DNA from: Bolinopsis microptera
Lineage: Eukaryota; Ctenophora; Tentaculata; Lobata; Bolinopsidae
DNA length: 64,000 nucleotides
Reading direction: 5' to 3'
NCBI RefSeq assembly: GCF_026151205.1
Contig: NC_087083.1
Coordinates: 1,674,001-1,738,000, forward strand
Part shown: positions 33,498 to 44,323 of the stretch, piece by piece
Layout: the number at the start of each line of letters is the position of its first letter
Position numbering within the stretch: position 1 is the stretch's first letter
The notes under the pieces: generated by a model
Told to the model about the DNA's origin: nothing
The model's database searches: none
The model's input: only the letters and a program-made list of their open reading frames with translations
Program-made: the position numbers and the translations under genes

Positions 33498-36400
33498 TCA
33501 GGACCCTCTCTTGGCTTCACAGAACCTAACAACAAAGCAATGCCCAAATGAGTTCAAACCAGTCAACGAGAACTCTTCACACTGTTCGCACCCATCGTTG
33601 CTTCTCACCGTTTCAACCACACCAAGGTACCATGGTGTAGAGGGGTCATCACTGTAGAACACTGCTATGAACTTCTCATCGACCAACCCATCATAAAAGG
33701 AACCCGTCAAATCAACTATATCATGCTCACCCGCATCATCACTACCCGAAGTAACACTTGCACGATGCTTAAACCCCTTCAACTCTGCGTGCCTAGCAGA
33801 AGCCTTCTCGACGAACTGATCCACCGAAATCACCGGTGCAGGCACTAAACCACTCCCATCTCCATCTACAGACTGTAACCTGAGAATACTCTTTAGGTTA
33901 CTGATACGCTGCTCTAACGGCACAGGGTCATACTTTCTGGTAGCTCGATTCCAAATCCTCTGCTTAAACAAGTCACCATGACTCTGATCAGCTGAACCAA
34001 TGCAGAGAATGACCTTCTTCTGATACTTGATCTCGTTCCAAAGATCCTTCATCAGAGCCTCAGACCTACCTTCATACCTACCCACCATGATCTCTACATC
34101 CTCCTCTGTTTGGCAGGGGCCTCCATGATCCTTTACCACACTAACCAACCCAGCCTTATCACGAACTTCCTTCATTCGCTTCTTTTTCTGCTCGTACAGG
34201 TGGAGAACCTTTTCCTGTTTAAGCTTCTTGCGATCATCGTCTCTGTGCTGGATATACAACTTAAGTGACGCAGATTTCTTAATCAGTTTTATCATTTTGC
34301 CAAACTGATCAGCTGTAATAACACCTGAGAGAAGCTTCTCGTACAAAGGACTCTTCTTGATTACCTGGTGCTGGGAAAATGTTTCAATGTTAGCAGTAGG
34401 TCCTCGGCGATAGCTTTGTCTTAGCGTCCCAACACTGTGCTCACAAGGCAGCTGGGTCGTGGCAGCCATATCAATCTTATCTGGATTTATTGCCAGCTCT
34501 CTACCAACCACTGAATCTGGACCTCCATAATACTCATCCACCTGCCTATCTGTAACCATAAGCAAGCGCTCACAAAGGAGTTTGACCATCCACTCAACCA
34601 TCTTACTCTCAATCTCGCCGTTAACTATACCACTATCTAAATCATCAAAAATCTTATCAGCCATGCGAGTATATAGAACCTTGGAACTATGAGTAAGCTG
34701 GGGGAAATCAGATAAATGAGGGAGACGAGATTTAGTAAACAACGAACTAGGATCAATAGTCAGCTGTTCTAAGTCATGCTTGAGGCTGGGATAGTAAGAA
34801 AATAGCTGACTATGCGTCAGGAGAGTATGACCGAGCCACGTTTCTGCACCGACGGCAACCAAAAATGGGGCATAGATGTGATAAAATATCAATGCGACTG
34901 AGATAACAAGCTCTATAAAGCAAGGGCACTTGATGTAATACTCGCAAGATTTAAACATTCTATTATCTTTGTGTATCGATGAAATGAAATTGTGCACATT
35001 ATCAAAGTTAAATGCAAGTATGAAGCACATTTCAGACTCCTTTCCGAATCTAGAACTATTAGGATCAAAGAAAGTGTCTTGAGGTTGTTTATTAGCTAAT
35101 AAAAACTCGGTAAAATCCTTTTGGCAAGACCATGATTGCTCTTTTTGTCTATATAGTGACGAACCTAGCATACTAAAAAGAGCGTGCAACATAGTGTAAG
35201 TACATGAGCGGCTTGAACTAAAGAAAGATGAATTAAAACCTTTGTCAACATATCGCTTTATATCAAGGAGTGATTCAATCGCATGCAACTCCTTATCTAT
35301 TTCAGAATCAAACGCCGGACTAACGTGAGCATTGCAATGGATGTAAGTTGGCCGACTATCATGACCAAGTGAAACTTTAAGCTCGGAAACTTTCTCACTG
35401 ACAGGCTTCATCTCGCCACCTAAGTCTGTTACAATGTAATCGATATTAGAAAATACATCTTTGGTCGAACTGAGGACGTCTTCATGGCTAACTGTATCAG
35501 AATCAAGAACGGCAGCATTACGTAAGGTAGAAGTTACAGCCTTGAATGAAGAATCAGTATCACTCTTAACCATCTCCATAAGCCCAAGCTGGCGATAATG
35601 CGATGTAACTTTGCTTGATACGGGGTCATTTACAGCGTTAACCACGCCAACTGTCATTACTTTGCCCTTTTTAATACTAGCCCCATCATACATGATGGTC
35701 GATGTTACAAGATTTGGGCTTTTCAGCTCTTGTGCAACAGACTGAAGAGCTAAGGGCGTGTACACATTGGCCTCAAACTTACGCAGATAGCCTTGAGTTG
35801 GAGCTGTATTCTTAGTGATCTTATGCATTGTTCTTTTGGCCGGGATACTGCTCGTGCTGCTGCTTGGATTTGGGTAAGTGGGGCCAGGATCTGATTCTGA
35901 TACATTACCTTTAGTACTATCACTAGGCAACATCTGACGTGCTCGCTTATTAGAAACATCGCTACTTAACTCCCATTCCTGATCAAAGACGTGATTTCCT
36001 AAAAGTACTAACGTTTCAAAACATTTCTCTAGCGAACAAAGACCAACGTGTCTCAAAATGGACAACGCAATATCAATCTTAGGATTGATAGATTTGCGAC
36101 TACTTCGCATAGGAATCTGGTTCGAAAGTTTCGTATCAGCAGCATCTGATCTATCATAGGATTTAGAGGCCTCAGAAATACGGAGCTTAAAATCAGGGTC
36201 ATTTGCAATTCTATCTACTTGGGCTTCTAAATCTCGGTATTGGCAAAGCTCATCATCGAGCACTTTGCATTCATTATTGGAATCCCTTAACTTAGCCTTA
36301 ATATCACATAAGCTAGCCTTGAGGTTGTCAGAATCTGCCAGCAATTCTGCGATGCTCTTATCTTTAAAGCTTATCTGAGATTGGAAGTGTTCTTGCTTGT

Positions 36401-37235
36401 GCAATAGAACGTCGATATTAGCCTTAAGCATCCCATTTTCTAGCTGTAGCTGCTTATTATCGGCCTTATGCTTCTCTAAAGTCGATGAAATGTGCTGACA
36501 ACGTGCAGATGTTATGAGCCTGGCCTTAATTTTGCTTGACACGACTTTTTTTCGAACCAGATCGTATTTGAAGGAGGAATGCCATGTCTGAACTGCAACG
36601 TTTCTGAATACCACACTGCTCCTAGGTTTACTAACTCGCTTTCGCTTAGAACTATGCGGAGTTTGAACCGGGGTACTATGACTCAATCTAGGCTTTTTGG
36701 TACGGACAGCCGGAGACGCATTATCTGAATCCTTTATGCATGTGCAGGCTACAAAGTTGGCTATATCGAACGACTGAGAAAAGAAACAGTTCCGTGACTC
36801 AGGAGTTCGGCACTTAAGAAGATATTTATGCATCTTATTCCACACCTTATCCAAAACAGCACGTGTAATATCCTTGCATTGAAATAACACAGCAAGAAAA
36901 GACAGTAAATGATCTCTAGAAAAATGTATAGCGCTAGATCTTTTGTACTTTCCTACAAATGGACCAAACTTTCTACTAGCAGGAGGAATAGCGCTTCTCT
37001 TAAAATGAAAATGCAGAAGGTAGTATATGTACTCTTTATCATTAAGTAAAGGAGAAAATTTAGCCAAAGCCTGATCAAAGCAAAGAGGAGGACTTGAAAA
37101 CATGTGCATATAGTGAAAGTCTGGGTACAATTCCTGCATCTTACTGTATACGATATTAAAGGCGTTATCAGACTTACAAATGGACAAAAGCTCCTGATTG
37201 GCGTCTTCCCATAACGAGAAATCTTGATGAGACAT
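33498..37235 (-). CDS. hAT-like transposase-derived protein, 1245 residues, intact
   Basis: One unbroken frame. Residues ~1-170 form a conserved-looking helical N-terminus; ~180-205 is a basic nuclear-localisation-like stretch (KKPRLS, SKRKRVSKPR); ~250-345 is a coiled coil. The RNase H-like core has TIMYDGASIKKGKV (Asp near 517), YIVTDLGGEM (Asp near 604), YIHCNAHVSP and, near 930, PCEHSVGTLRQSYRRGPTAN. These correspond to the D, D, Cys/His and E regions of hAT-type transposases as I know them. The C-terminus (FIAVFYSDDPSTPWYLGVVE) is like a small beta-barrel. I found no terminal inverted repeats around it, so a host-domesticated gene is possible. The ATG at 37235 follows a good acceptor (TTGCTTGTAG), suggesting a 5' UTR intron. 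Confidence 0.75.
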   Translation of the reverse strand: MSHQDFSLWEDANQELLSICKSDNAFNIVYSKMQELYPDFHYMHMFSSPPLCFDQALAKFSPLLNDKEYIYYLLHFHFKRSAIPPASRKFGPFVGKYKRSSAIHFSRDHLLSFLAVLFQCKDITRAVLDKVWNKMHKYLLKCRTPESRNCFFSQSFDIANFVACTCIKDSDNASPAVRTKKPRLSHSTPVQTPHSSKRKRVSKPRSSVVFRNVAVQTWHSSFKYDLVRKKVVSSKIKARLITSARCQHISSTLEKHKADNKQLQLENGMLKANIDVLLHKQEHFQSQISFKDKSIAELLADSDNLKASLCDIKAKLRDSNNECKVLDDELCQYRDLEAQVDRIANDPDFKLRISEASKSYDRSDAADTKLSNQIPMRSSRKSINPKIDIALSILRHVGLCSLEKCFETLVLLGNHVFDQEWELSSDVSNKRARQMLPSDSTKGNVSESDPGPTYPNPSSSTSSIPAKRTMHKITKNTAPTQGYLRKFEANVYTPLALQSVAQELKSPNLVTSTIMYDGASIKKGKVMTVGVVNAVNDPVSSKVTSHYRQLGLMEMVKSDTDSSFKAVTSTLRNAAVLDSDTVSHEDVLSSTKDVFSNIDYIVTDLGGEMKPVSEKVSELKVSLGHDSRPTYIHCNAHVSPAFDSEIDKELHAIESLLDIKRYVDKGFNSSFFSSSRSCTYTMLHALFSMLGSSLYRQKEQSWSCQKDFTEFLLANKQPQDTFFDPNSSRFGKESEMCFILAFNFDNVHNFISSIHKDNRMFKSCEYYIKCPCFIELVISVALIFYHIYAPFLVAVGAETWLGHTLLTHSQLFSYYPSLKHDLEQLTIDPSSLFTKSRLPHLSDFPQLTHSSKVLYTRMADKIFDDLDSGIVNGEIESKMVEWMVKLLCERLLMVTDRQVDEYYGGPDSVVGRELAINPDKIDMAATTQLPCEHSVGTLRQSYRRGPTANIETFSQHQVIKKSPLYEKLLSGVITADQFGKMIKLIKKSASLKLYIQHRDDDRKKLKQEKVLHLYEQKKKRMKEVRDKAGLVSVVKDHGGPCQTEEDVEIMVGRYEGRSEALMKDLWNEIKYQKKVILCIGSADQSHGDLFKQRIWNRATRKYDPVPLEQRISNLKSILRLQSVDGDGSGLVPAPVISVDQFVEKASARHAELKGFKHRASVTSGSDDAGEHDIVDLTGSFYDGLVDEKFIAVFYSDDPSTPWYLGVVETVRSNDGCEQCEEFSLTGLNSFGHCFVVRFCEAKRGS

Positions 37236-37599
37236 ATAACTATCCAGGAGCCAACAAAGCGCCTACAACTACAAGCAAACCAAAAATTTATAAGTAATGT
37301 AATTATGGCTGTCTAGTCTTGCATATAATTAATGTGGGTCCACAAGCTAAGGAATTAACGTCAATATCTTACAATAGAAATGCCATGGCCAGAAAGCAAA
37401 ACTAATAAAAAAGGCTACTATAATAAGTACATTTACTTCAAATCATGCTAAACATAAAACTTAATTTAGCAACAATGACAGGAAAGTTAAAACACGGTGA
37501 TGAAACTTATAAAATTAAAATCCACTAACTTATCTAGTAATTAAAATACAAAGAACTGCAACACGGCAACAAATCCAAACAAAAATATGAAATCTTATT

Positions 37600-37770
37600 C
37601 CTACTTGCAGCTCCGAAATGCAGCGCAAGTGACGTGACGTGTCACTCTAGCGCTCGATTTCTTTTTCTTTTTTCGAAGGGCATAAAGACAGTTACGTGAT
37701 AATTTCAACTGCGAGCGCACTAGCATTGGGTCACGTGAGCGAGGTCACGTGACCAATCGAAAAAAAGTTT
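37600..37770 (-). promoter_or_regulatory. E-box-rich region upstream of the transposase-like gene
   Basis: Two TCACGTGA/GTCACGTGACC E-boxes (about 37731 and 37744), TTACGTGAT near 37693 and TGACGTGACGTGTCA near 37631 lie 400-520 bp upstream of the ATG. A donor-like CTGCAAGTAGG on the minus strand near 37604 could end a 5' untranslated exon. CACGTG sites bind bHLH-zip factors in animals; their use here is inference. Confidence 0.35.
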
Positions 37771-38037
37771 GTGCAAATGTATACTTTTCTGAAAGATCTC
37801 ATTAAACCAAACAAGATGATGTAAGTTTTATTTCGCTACGCCGTAGTTTGTGAATATTGTGCACCCCCTACATATTGTTTGAATTTTTTTTAAAATAAAA
37901 AATATATTGGGAAAACAAGTAATAAGCCAAAGACTTCATGTTATTTTTTATGTTATCAAAAATAGCATAAATTAAAAACATTGAAACGTTATGAAAATCA
38001 TTTATAGGGTTATGCAGATTATTGAACCGAAATCAAT
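37771..38037. other. AT-rich spacer
   Basis: No gene or element end recognised. Confidence 0.4.
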
Positions 38038-38714
38038 AGTCAGTGTAATAAGCGCCAAGCGCGAGCACAGAACTTTTTTCTCTGAGTTCGATAAATTTGG
38101 TACCAAAATTTGTCTAAAAATGTGAATAAAATAAATCCACCGTGTAGCAATTTTCGCTAAAAACGCTACACGGCGCTTGTTCGCCGCGCGTGCTTTTTTC
38201 GCGAAAATTTTTAGTTTTTGGCCTATAACTTTCACATTTTCGGTTATTATCACATAATTATTATGGCATCGTAATCAACTCATCGAGACGAAACTTTTAG
38301 TACTAATATTTTAAGATTTAAAGGAAAATTATTTTCAAAATTTTTCAATCTGAACACAAGGTGTGTGAAATTTTGAACAAATTTTTGAAAAATTTGGTTC
38401 TTCAAATATTATAATTGTGGTACCAAAAGTTGCGTCTGACTAAGCTCATTACGATACTCAGATACTGTAATAATTATTTCAAAATATTCAATATTTTAGG
38501 AGTTATAGGCATTTTAAGCAATAAATTACCCATTTTTCGTCCTTTGTACATTCTTGTAATACACAGGAGGCCCACATATAGCTCGACGTTATCAGTTATT
38601 TTGCTACACGGTGAATTTGCATTATTCACACTTAGAGGCAACTTTTAGTACCAAATTTATCAAAATCAGAGAGAAAAAATTCTGTGCCAACTCATGGCGC
38701 TTATTACATAGACT
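38038..38714. mobile_element. MITE-like element with ~125-bp inverted ends
   Basis: The left end AGTCAGTGTAATAAGCGCCA pairs with a right end that reads AGTCTATGTAATAAGCGCCA in reverse complement. Similarity continues through GATAAATTTGGTAC and CACCGTGTAGC. The interior is AT-rich and non-coding. Motifs such as AATAAGCGC recur near 40799, 40886 and 42868, which suggests other fragments of the family nearby. No clear target duplication. Confidence 0.6.
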
Positions 38715-38795
38715 ACAATGAATAGTTACTTCATTGAATTATTTTACTTTTAAGTTTTAGTGCCCCGTTGAGTTAACATACTAACGCTTTGACAC

Positions 38796-40063
38796 TTGTA
38801 TCGCGTCGTGACCCCCTTTATCGTTTTTACGATACAGGGGGAGCCGAGCACTCGTTTCAAATCTGGCGAGTTTTCATTAATAATGAAATGTTTTGTTCAG
38901 CGCTAATACATAATAATTTGTAATTGCTTATTACATATATATTAAAGGCTTTAAAAACCATCCCTTATAATTGTTTTTAGCAATTATAAGCGGTTCGAAA
39001 ATAATTGCGATCGCTTAAACATTAAAAACATTTGTAATACATAATAGTTTTGTTATTCACATCATTTCCTTCGTTCACGATGTCCATGTCAATCATTCGC
39101 AGCTACGCCAATCTACGTTGCATGTAGCGTAGGTTTACAACGCGCCTGGTTGGACTCGTCAATATATGGAACAGATATTTTACGAGTATCACCCGTTAAC
39201 AATTTACGTTTAAACAGTGCGCCATCGACCGTAAGACGCGCGCGCTGACCATTGAATGGTTTTTAGCTCTTATTTCGGCCAGCACATTATATCGGAAACA
39301 ATCAAAAAGTTATAATACTTCCCATATAACAATTTTGTTGAAATTTGGTCAGCGTACGTTTGTAGCGCGATGCGTTACTGTGCCGCGCCGCGCACTCAAT
39401 GAGGCTTCTCACATGTCACAGCGATCTCTGGCTAGATCGGCGTACGTTTGTAGCGAGATGCGCTACTGTGCCGCGCCGAGCTGCCATGAATTGACATCGT
39501 CAATTAAGCGTACGTAAACACTTATGTTCTACTGAACCTAAATTTGCAATTAGTTTGAGCAACTTCGACGGTCAGAATTTGAGTTATCAACGGACTTATA
39601 CCTATTTTGTCATTTTTAGACCTCTTAATCAAGGCCAATCTCTCCCAACTAAATTAGGTTCGGTATTTAAGTATGATTGGAAGGTTCTGACAAATTTTCA
39701 GCATGATTCATGTTCAGGAACCGAAGATATAATAAAATAATTGATAATACGGCAAAAATTAACGTATTTCGTCAAATTACTCGACTTTTACACCTAATTT
39801 TGCTCCAAAAGCCGCGCACCATCAAATATGGCACCTAGGCGAAACTCACTGATCATTTCAAAAAGGTATAACAAATTTGGTACTATGAAAATTCTCACAG
39901 TCTCTAAAAACAAAAAAACCATAGTACACAAATTTTGAAAATCCAAGCAAGTTTATTTTTGTCATACCACATACGTTGTATGACCCGCCGCGCACGAAGT
40001 GCGCGGCTCCCTCTGTATCGTCAGGACTAGTGAAACGACCGTGAGTGTCACAACGTGATACAA
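38796..40063. mobile_element. Possible 1.27-kb element with imperfect inverted ends
   Basis: The left end starts TTGTATCGCGTCGTGAC and the right end in reverse complement starts TTGTATCACGTTGTGAC. Both continue to a CGATACAGGGGGAGCCG-like block. The interior contains modules found elsewhere in the window (39139-39197 and 39361-39508) but no protein. The ends are diverged, so this call is tentative. Confidence 0.4.
39361..39508. repeat. Dispersed GC-rich module, copy 1
   Basis: TGTAGCGCGATGCGTTACTG followed by TGCCGCGCCGCGCACT, later CTGGCTAGATCGGCG and GCCATGAATTGACATCGTCA. The same order with a few deletions occurs at 53769-53882. Within this copy GTACGTTTGTAGCG appears twice (near 39354 and 39442). 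Confidence 0.8.
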
Positions 40064-40174
40064 ATTTATTTTTTATCGTGCACCCCCTACTACGTTACCG
40101 AAGTTGCATGGTTGCGAAAAATATTATTTGATGCGCAGCATGAGAAACGCTAAAATGAAACGACAATGGTGGTC

Positions 40175-40423
40175 CACAGGGGGAGCTGAAACCAGGTTTT
40201 CGATCAAACGCTGCCATGTGTAGTCAAACGTCGCCAAAAGTTGCTCTCGTCCAATGAAATCGCTGCATTATGTAAGCCAAGCTCCGCATATGAATATATG
40301 TAATTCAATTATGCATACTAACTTGCAAAATGCAGCGATTTCATTGGACGAGAGCAACTGTTGGCGACGTTTGACTACAAATGGCTGCATTTGATCGAAA
40401 ACCTGGTTTCAGACCCCCCTGTG
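40175..40423. mobile_element. 249-bp MITE with ~100-bp inverted repeats
   Basis: The left arm starts CACAGGGGGAGCTGAAACC and the right arm in reverse complement starts CACAGGGGGGTCTGAAACC. The arms stay alike through GTTGCTCTCGTCCAATGAAA. GGTC flanks both sides (40171-40174 and 40424-40427) and may be part of a short target duplication. The CACAGGGG termini recall several cut-and-paste superfamilies. Non-coding. Confidence 0.75.
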
Positions 40424-40533
40424 GGTCACGACGTAATATAACGGTCGAACCCGCAACCTCGCATTTCTACTAAAAGTAAAGGTTCCCACACCCCTGTGCG
40501 CTTCCCACACCCCTGCCGCTCACCCTATGACTT

Positions 40534-40618
40534 GTGGCACAGGCGGGGATCGAACCCGCAACCTCGTGATTGAGCAGCATATCACGAGTAAGGCAGGTCG
40601 ACTAACGAACTGCGCCAC
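40534..40618 (-). mobile_element. tRNA-derived SINE-like sequence
   Basis: In reverse complement the 85-nt segment starts GTGGCGCAGTTCGTTAGTCG (A-box-like), ends CCTGTGCCAC, and contains a perfect T arm with the B box GGGTTCGATCCCC. The 7-bp acceptor stem GTGGCGC/GTGCCAC closes with one G-U pair. The middle is an 8-bp CTCGTGAT/ATCACGAG hairpin with no normal anticodon stem, so it is not a working tRNA. A second B-box-like GGGTTCGACC lies at about 40443-40452. A SINE head transcribed by Pol III is the best fit. Confidence 0.6.
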
Positions 40619-40646
40619 TAACCCACTTTTTGTTTGTATGTTGAAG

Positions 40647-40735
40647 GTTTATAACCTACTGCACTACCAGGACGCGCGCTGAGTTGGACTCGCCGACGGT
40701 CCCTGGAACAAATATTTTACGAGTATCACCCGTTG
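40647..40735. repeat. Dispersed module copy with ATTTTACGAGTATCACCCGT
   Basis: Begins GGTTTATAACCTACT, passes GACGCGCGCTGAGTTGGACT and ends in ATTTTACGAGTATCACCCGT. Related copies are at 39139-39197 and, more diverged, 63066-63157. Family unknown. Confidence 0.7.
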
Positions 40736-43154
40736 TGACAAGTGTATGACAATTTCCAACCAGGTTGAGGGGCCGGGCATCGAGAAAAGCGGTAATACTA
40801 ATAAGCGCCTTTTAATTCCTGCAGACACTTGCCCGGCGCCCGCGTTGTATTGCAACTATGTTGAGGGATGTTAGGAAAATTAAAGCGCTTATTAGCGCAA
40901 GCAAGCGCTGTTAGGTAGGGGTATAGTGAATTGAGGGTGAACAGGTTTGCAAATATCTCACGGCCTGTATTAGTATCTTATAAAATATTTGTACTGAGAG
41001 ACCGGTAGTCGGTCGAATAATTTAAAGTCTTTATCAATTTAGAAAATATTTGGAGTCAGCGTTACAAGCTGAAAGTTGTAAGGTTTATATGATTGCAATG
41101 TCCCACGGCGTGAAGCTGTAGTTAGTATTTTAAGTCTTCGTAAATTAGTAGTATTTAGAATTGTGAAGCTTTCTCGGTGGGAAAAGCAGTGGCTTAAAGA
41201 TTGTTAAAGTTTCAAATTTATTATAACTTATAGTTAAAAGAATACTTACAATTATTTTAACAGCATTGATTTTTGATCATTGTGTTGACGAACTAGCCGA
41301 GGTGTTACAAGAGTGCCATGAGAACCAGCTGAGCCTTCAACTCCCCCTTCAACTCCCCAAAGACCTGTCAACCAGCACTATACAAAAAGGGAAGCTCGCC
41401 TGCTGCTCGCTGCCTTTAGCCTTTCGCCTTTAGCCTTTCGCCTTTCTGCCTTTTCCCTTATCTCCGGCCCGGGGGTCATGCTCTGTTGTGCCCGCTCTCT
41501 CTCCACTCTTTACTAATTTTCATTATAGGTTTGTAGTTTTAAAGTTAAGTTTTTGTCATATTGTTATCGTTGCTTCAAATCGTATCAAAATGTTGATGTT
41601 AAGATTAGTTCATACTTAGGTTAAGTTCTGTTGCAGAATGCATAATATGCGGTTAAGATATTTATACACAATTATACCTCACCAGATAGTCTCGCCGCTA
41701 CTACTTGTTCCCGATCGATCCTTCCAGTAACTAGGCTAAGCTATGGGGATCTTTTCCCGAGGTATTGTTCTTACATTAAATATTAATCAAATGTTCATAA
41801 AAATAGTATTTTCCACTTGTTTAATGTTGATACACGTTTTGTAGCATTAGAATTAGATTCATTTATTGTCCGCTAATTATTTGGTTTCTAATAGTTTATA
41901 AATTCCTAGGTGATATTACGGTGAGACCCATCCCACCTGCTCTGCTTCTCCTTACCTAAGTTCCACCCGTAATATTCCATCGTAAGTTATTTGAGCCTTA
42001 TTTGTTAAGTTCCTACAAAAGTTGTACTTTCCTTTATTTAATTTAGCCTAATTAGTTAATAATTGTTACTAGATAGTCGGTCATTTTATTTATAATTTGT
42101 CTCTTTTCAGACCGTTCCTAACCGTTGTAAGACTTAGTCTATGAGTATGATATGAGAGAATGAAGCTTAGTCACGGTCAGTCACTATAGACTTAGAGTTA
42201 TTGTAATTGTATTTTTGAGTGTTGATAGTTATTAGTATTACATATTATTGTTTGATCCGTGCGGCCGTGTCCCGACATTCTTAATTAAGTTCATCGTTAT
42301 AATTAATGCGGTCTGGAAACATTGTATTGATCTACGTTTACTTCAGAGAGAGAGACAACTGGCACTGCAACCTCGTGAAACATCATCCAATCGACCGATC
42401 GTCCTTACTAATTGCTTTCCACCTCACCACATCCGCTGCCACCTTACTTGGGGTAAACGGACTTTCGTTATGATAGTTGATTCAATATTGTGGTCATATT
42501 GAAAACAATTATTTTACAATCTTATTTTCTTGTTTCAATTGGTTATCTTCCAGATATAAATTCACATAAAATTCTGAATCCATAATTACAATAGAAATTA
42601 CTGTCCTAAAATTGTATCTGTACAAAGAGAGTTTGGGCTGGGACTACTTCCCCGAGTGAGTCTCAAACCGGAAGACTTCCATAACATCGGAACTTGAATT
42701 TCCATACTCTAGTTAAAAGGAGCCCCTTATACGTAGTTAAATTAATACCATCACAATTTAATGAAATATAATAAATAAATAATCTCTAGAAGTCATGAAA
42801 AATTGGAAGCATTAAATAGGCCGTTAAGTAAGTTGTCGTGCTGAAACCCGAGTACGCCTCTTAACAAGCGCTTTATAATTCCTGATACACAAGAAACTAA
42901 ACGGTAATATAATCGCCATATTTTAACAAGGCGCTAAGCCTAAACGAGGAAAGCGATTGTAATCGCTTACAGTTATAAACATAAGTGCTTGTGAGTCGTT
43001 AATAATAATATGCCTAAAATTATAAATACGATTTTTAGAGATTTCTAAACGGCTAAATTGTAATCGCCTATAAACGCTCATAGTTATAATTGCTTATATT
43101 TATAGTTATAGTTATAAATGGTTCGACAACAAAAAACGACTACCAGTACCAGTA
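40736..43154. other. AT-rich non-coding stretch
   Basis: Contains a CCTTTAGCCTTTCG pyrimidine patch (41411-41460) and, near its end (42860-43120), clusters of TTATAATCGC-type hairpin motifs like those at 38960-39010 and 53485-53600. The 84-codon frame at 42248 has no recognisable features. Confidence 0.35.
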
Positions 43155-43519
43155 GAGCCGACCTTATTACGTAAATGTGGCACTATGGCACTTGCGGCAC
43201 TAACATGTGGCACTTGCGGCACTAACATGTGGCACTTGTGGCACTTTCATATGTAGCATGCGGCACTTGCGGCACTCACATGTGGCACATGTGGCACTAT
43301 TCACTAACATGTGGCACTTGCGGCACTATCATTTGTAACATGTGCACTATCATTTGATAGCATGCTGCATATGATAGTGCCGCAAGTGCCACATGTGAGT
43401 GCCGCAAGTGCCACATGCTACATATGATAGTGCTGCAAGTGCCAAATGTGAGTGCCATAAGTGCCACATGTTAGTGCCACAAGTGCCACAGTGCCACATT
43501 TACGTTATAAGGTTGTCTG
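43155..43519. mobile_element. Foldback element, GTGGCACTTGCGGCAC family, copy 1
   Basis: The left end GAGCCGACCTTATTACGTAA and the right end (reverse complement CAGACAACCTTATAACGTAA) open into arms built of GTGGCACTTGCGGCACTAAC units. The arms meet around a TGATAGCATGCTGCATATGA centre with almost no unique core. A longer relative is at 52645-53398. No clear target duplication; the right flank is the start of the 215-bp satellite. Confidence 0.8.
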
Positions 43520-43744
43520 AATTGAATAACACAAAAATAATAATAAAATTGACTAACAAAAAGGACATAAAAACTAATATACAGCAGCTTTATCACATAT
43601 TTTTATATCCTGTCATCACTCCTGGAGTAATATATGTTTATTGCAATAAATGTTTATTGCAATAAATATAATAATCAATAAACTAGAATATAATCTTGTC
43701 TTCTATTCAGCTCACTCTTCTGAAAACTCTTCCTCTACATTCTC

Positions 43745-43850
43745 AACCTCATCATCAACTTCATCATCTTCATCATCTTCATCATCTTCATCATCTTCAT
43801 CATCTTCATCATCTTCATCATCTTCATCATCTTCATCATCAACATCATCA
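43745..43850. repeat. TCATCTTCA microsatellite
   Basis: About 105 bp of (TCATCTTCA)n with edge variants. The serine, histidine and methionine/lysine repeats predicted from the three frames are artefacts. It lies inside the first satellite unit. Confidence 0.95.
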
Positions 43851-44238
43851 CCCCTGTCTTCATCGCTTTATCATATCCCAAAACTGAATACGTTGTCAAA
43901 TTTGTTTTTCTCTTTTTCTTTATTCTGATTTTTTGTAAAATTTTACTCTTAAACAAATAAAAAGAGCAAAAACTTAACAGCTGAATAGTATATAAATATT
44001 AAATATTGGCAACATAAATATTGAATAACACACAATTGATAATATAAAACAACTGACTAACAAAACGAACATAAAAACTAATAATAATATAATTATACAG
44101 CAGCTTTATCATAATCATATTCAAAAACTGAGTACGTTGTCAATTTTTTTCTGATTTTTTGTTCAATTTTATATAACTCTCCAGCAAATACAAAATAAAA
44201 AGAGCAAAAAGTTAACAGTTGAATAGTATATAAATATT

Positions 44239-44323
44239 TACTGGGCGCCGCTCAGCCTGTCATTCCGCAAAATTTCCATTCGGATTATGAACATAAATAT
44301 AATAGCCTAGGGTCCCCAGGTTA
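44239..44323. mobile_element. 85-bp MITE, copy 1, with 9-bp target duplication
   Basis: It starts TACTGGGCGCCGCTCAGCCT and ends GGGTCCCCAGGTTA. ATAAATATT flanks both sides (44230-44238 and 44324-44332), and neighbouring satellite units show the empty site with a single copy. An 85-bp relative at 52171-52255 has its own 9-bp duplication. Target duplications of 9 bp suggest a MuDR/MULE-type transposase in trans. Confidence 0.88.

Noticed and set aside
33498-33500. UGA as a selenocysteine codon in the transposase-like gene
   Set aside because: No selenocysteine insertion element was identified and transposases are not known selenoproteins; a simple stop mutation is likelier.
40534-40618. Functional tRNA gene
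   Set aside because: There is no room for a normal anticodon stem and loop; a SINE head fits better.
43650-43956. Serine-, histidine- and methionine-rich frames
   Set aside because: Produced by the TCATCTTCA microsatellite in an AT-rich satellite unit.
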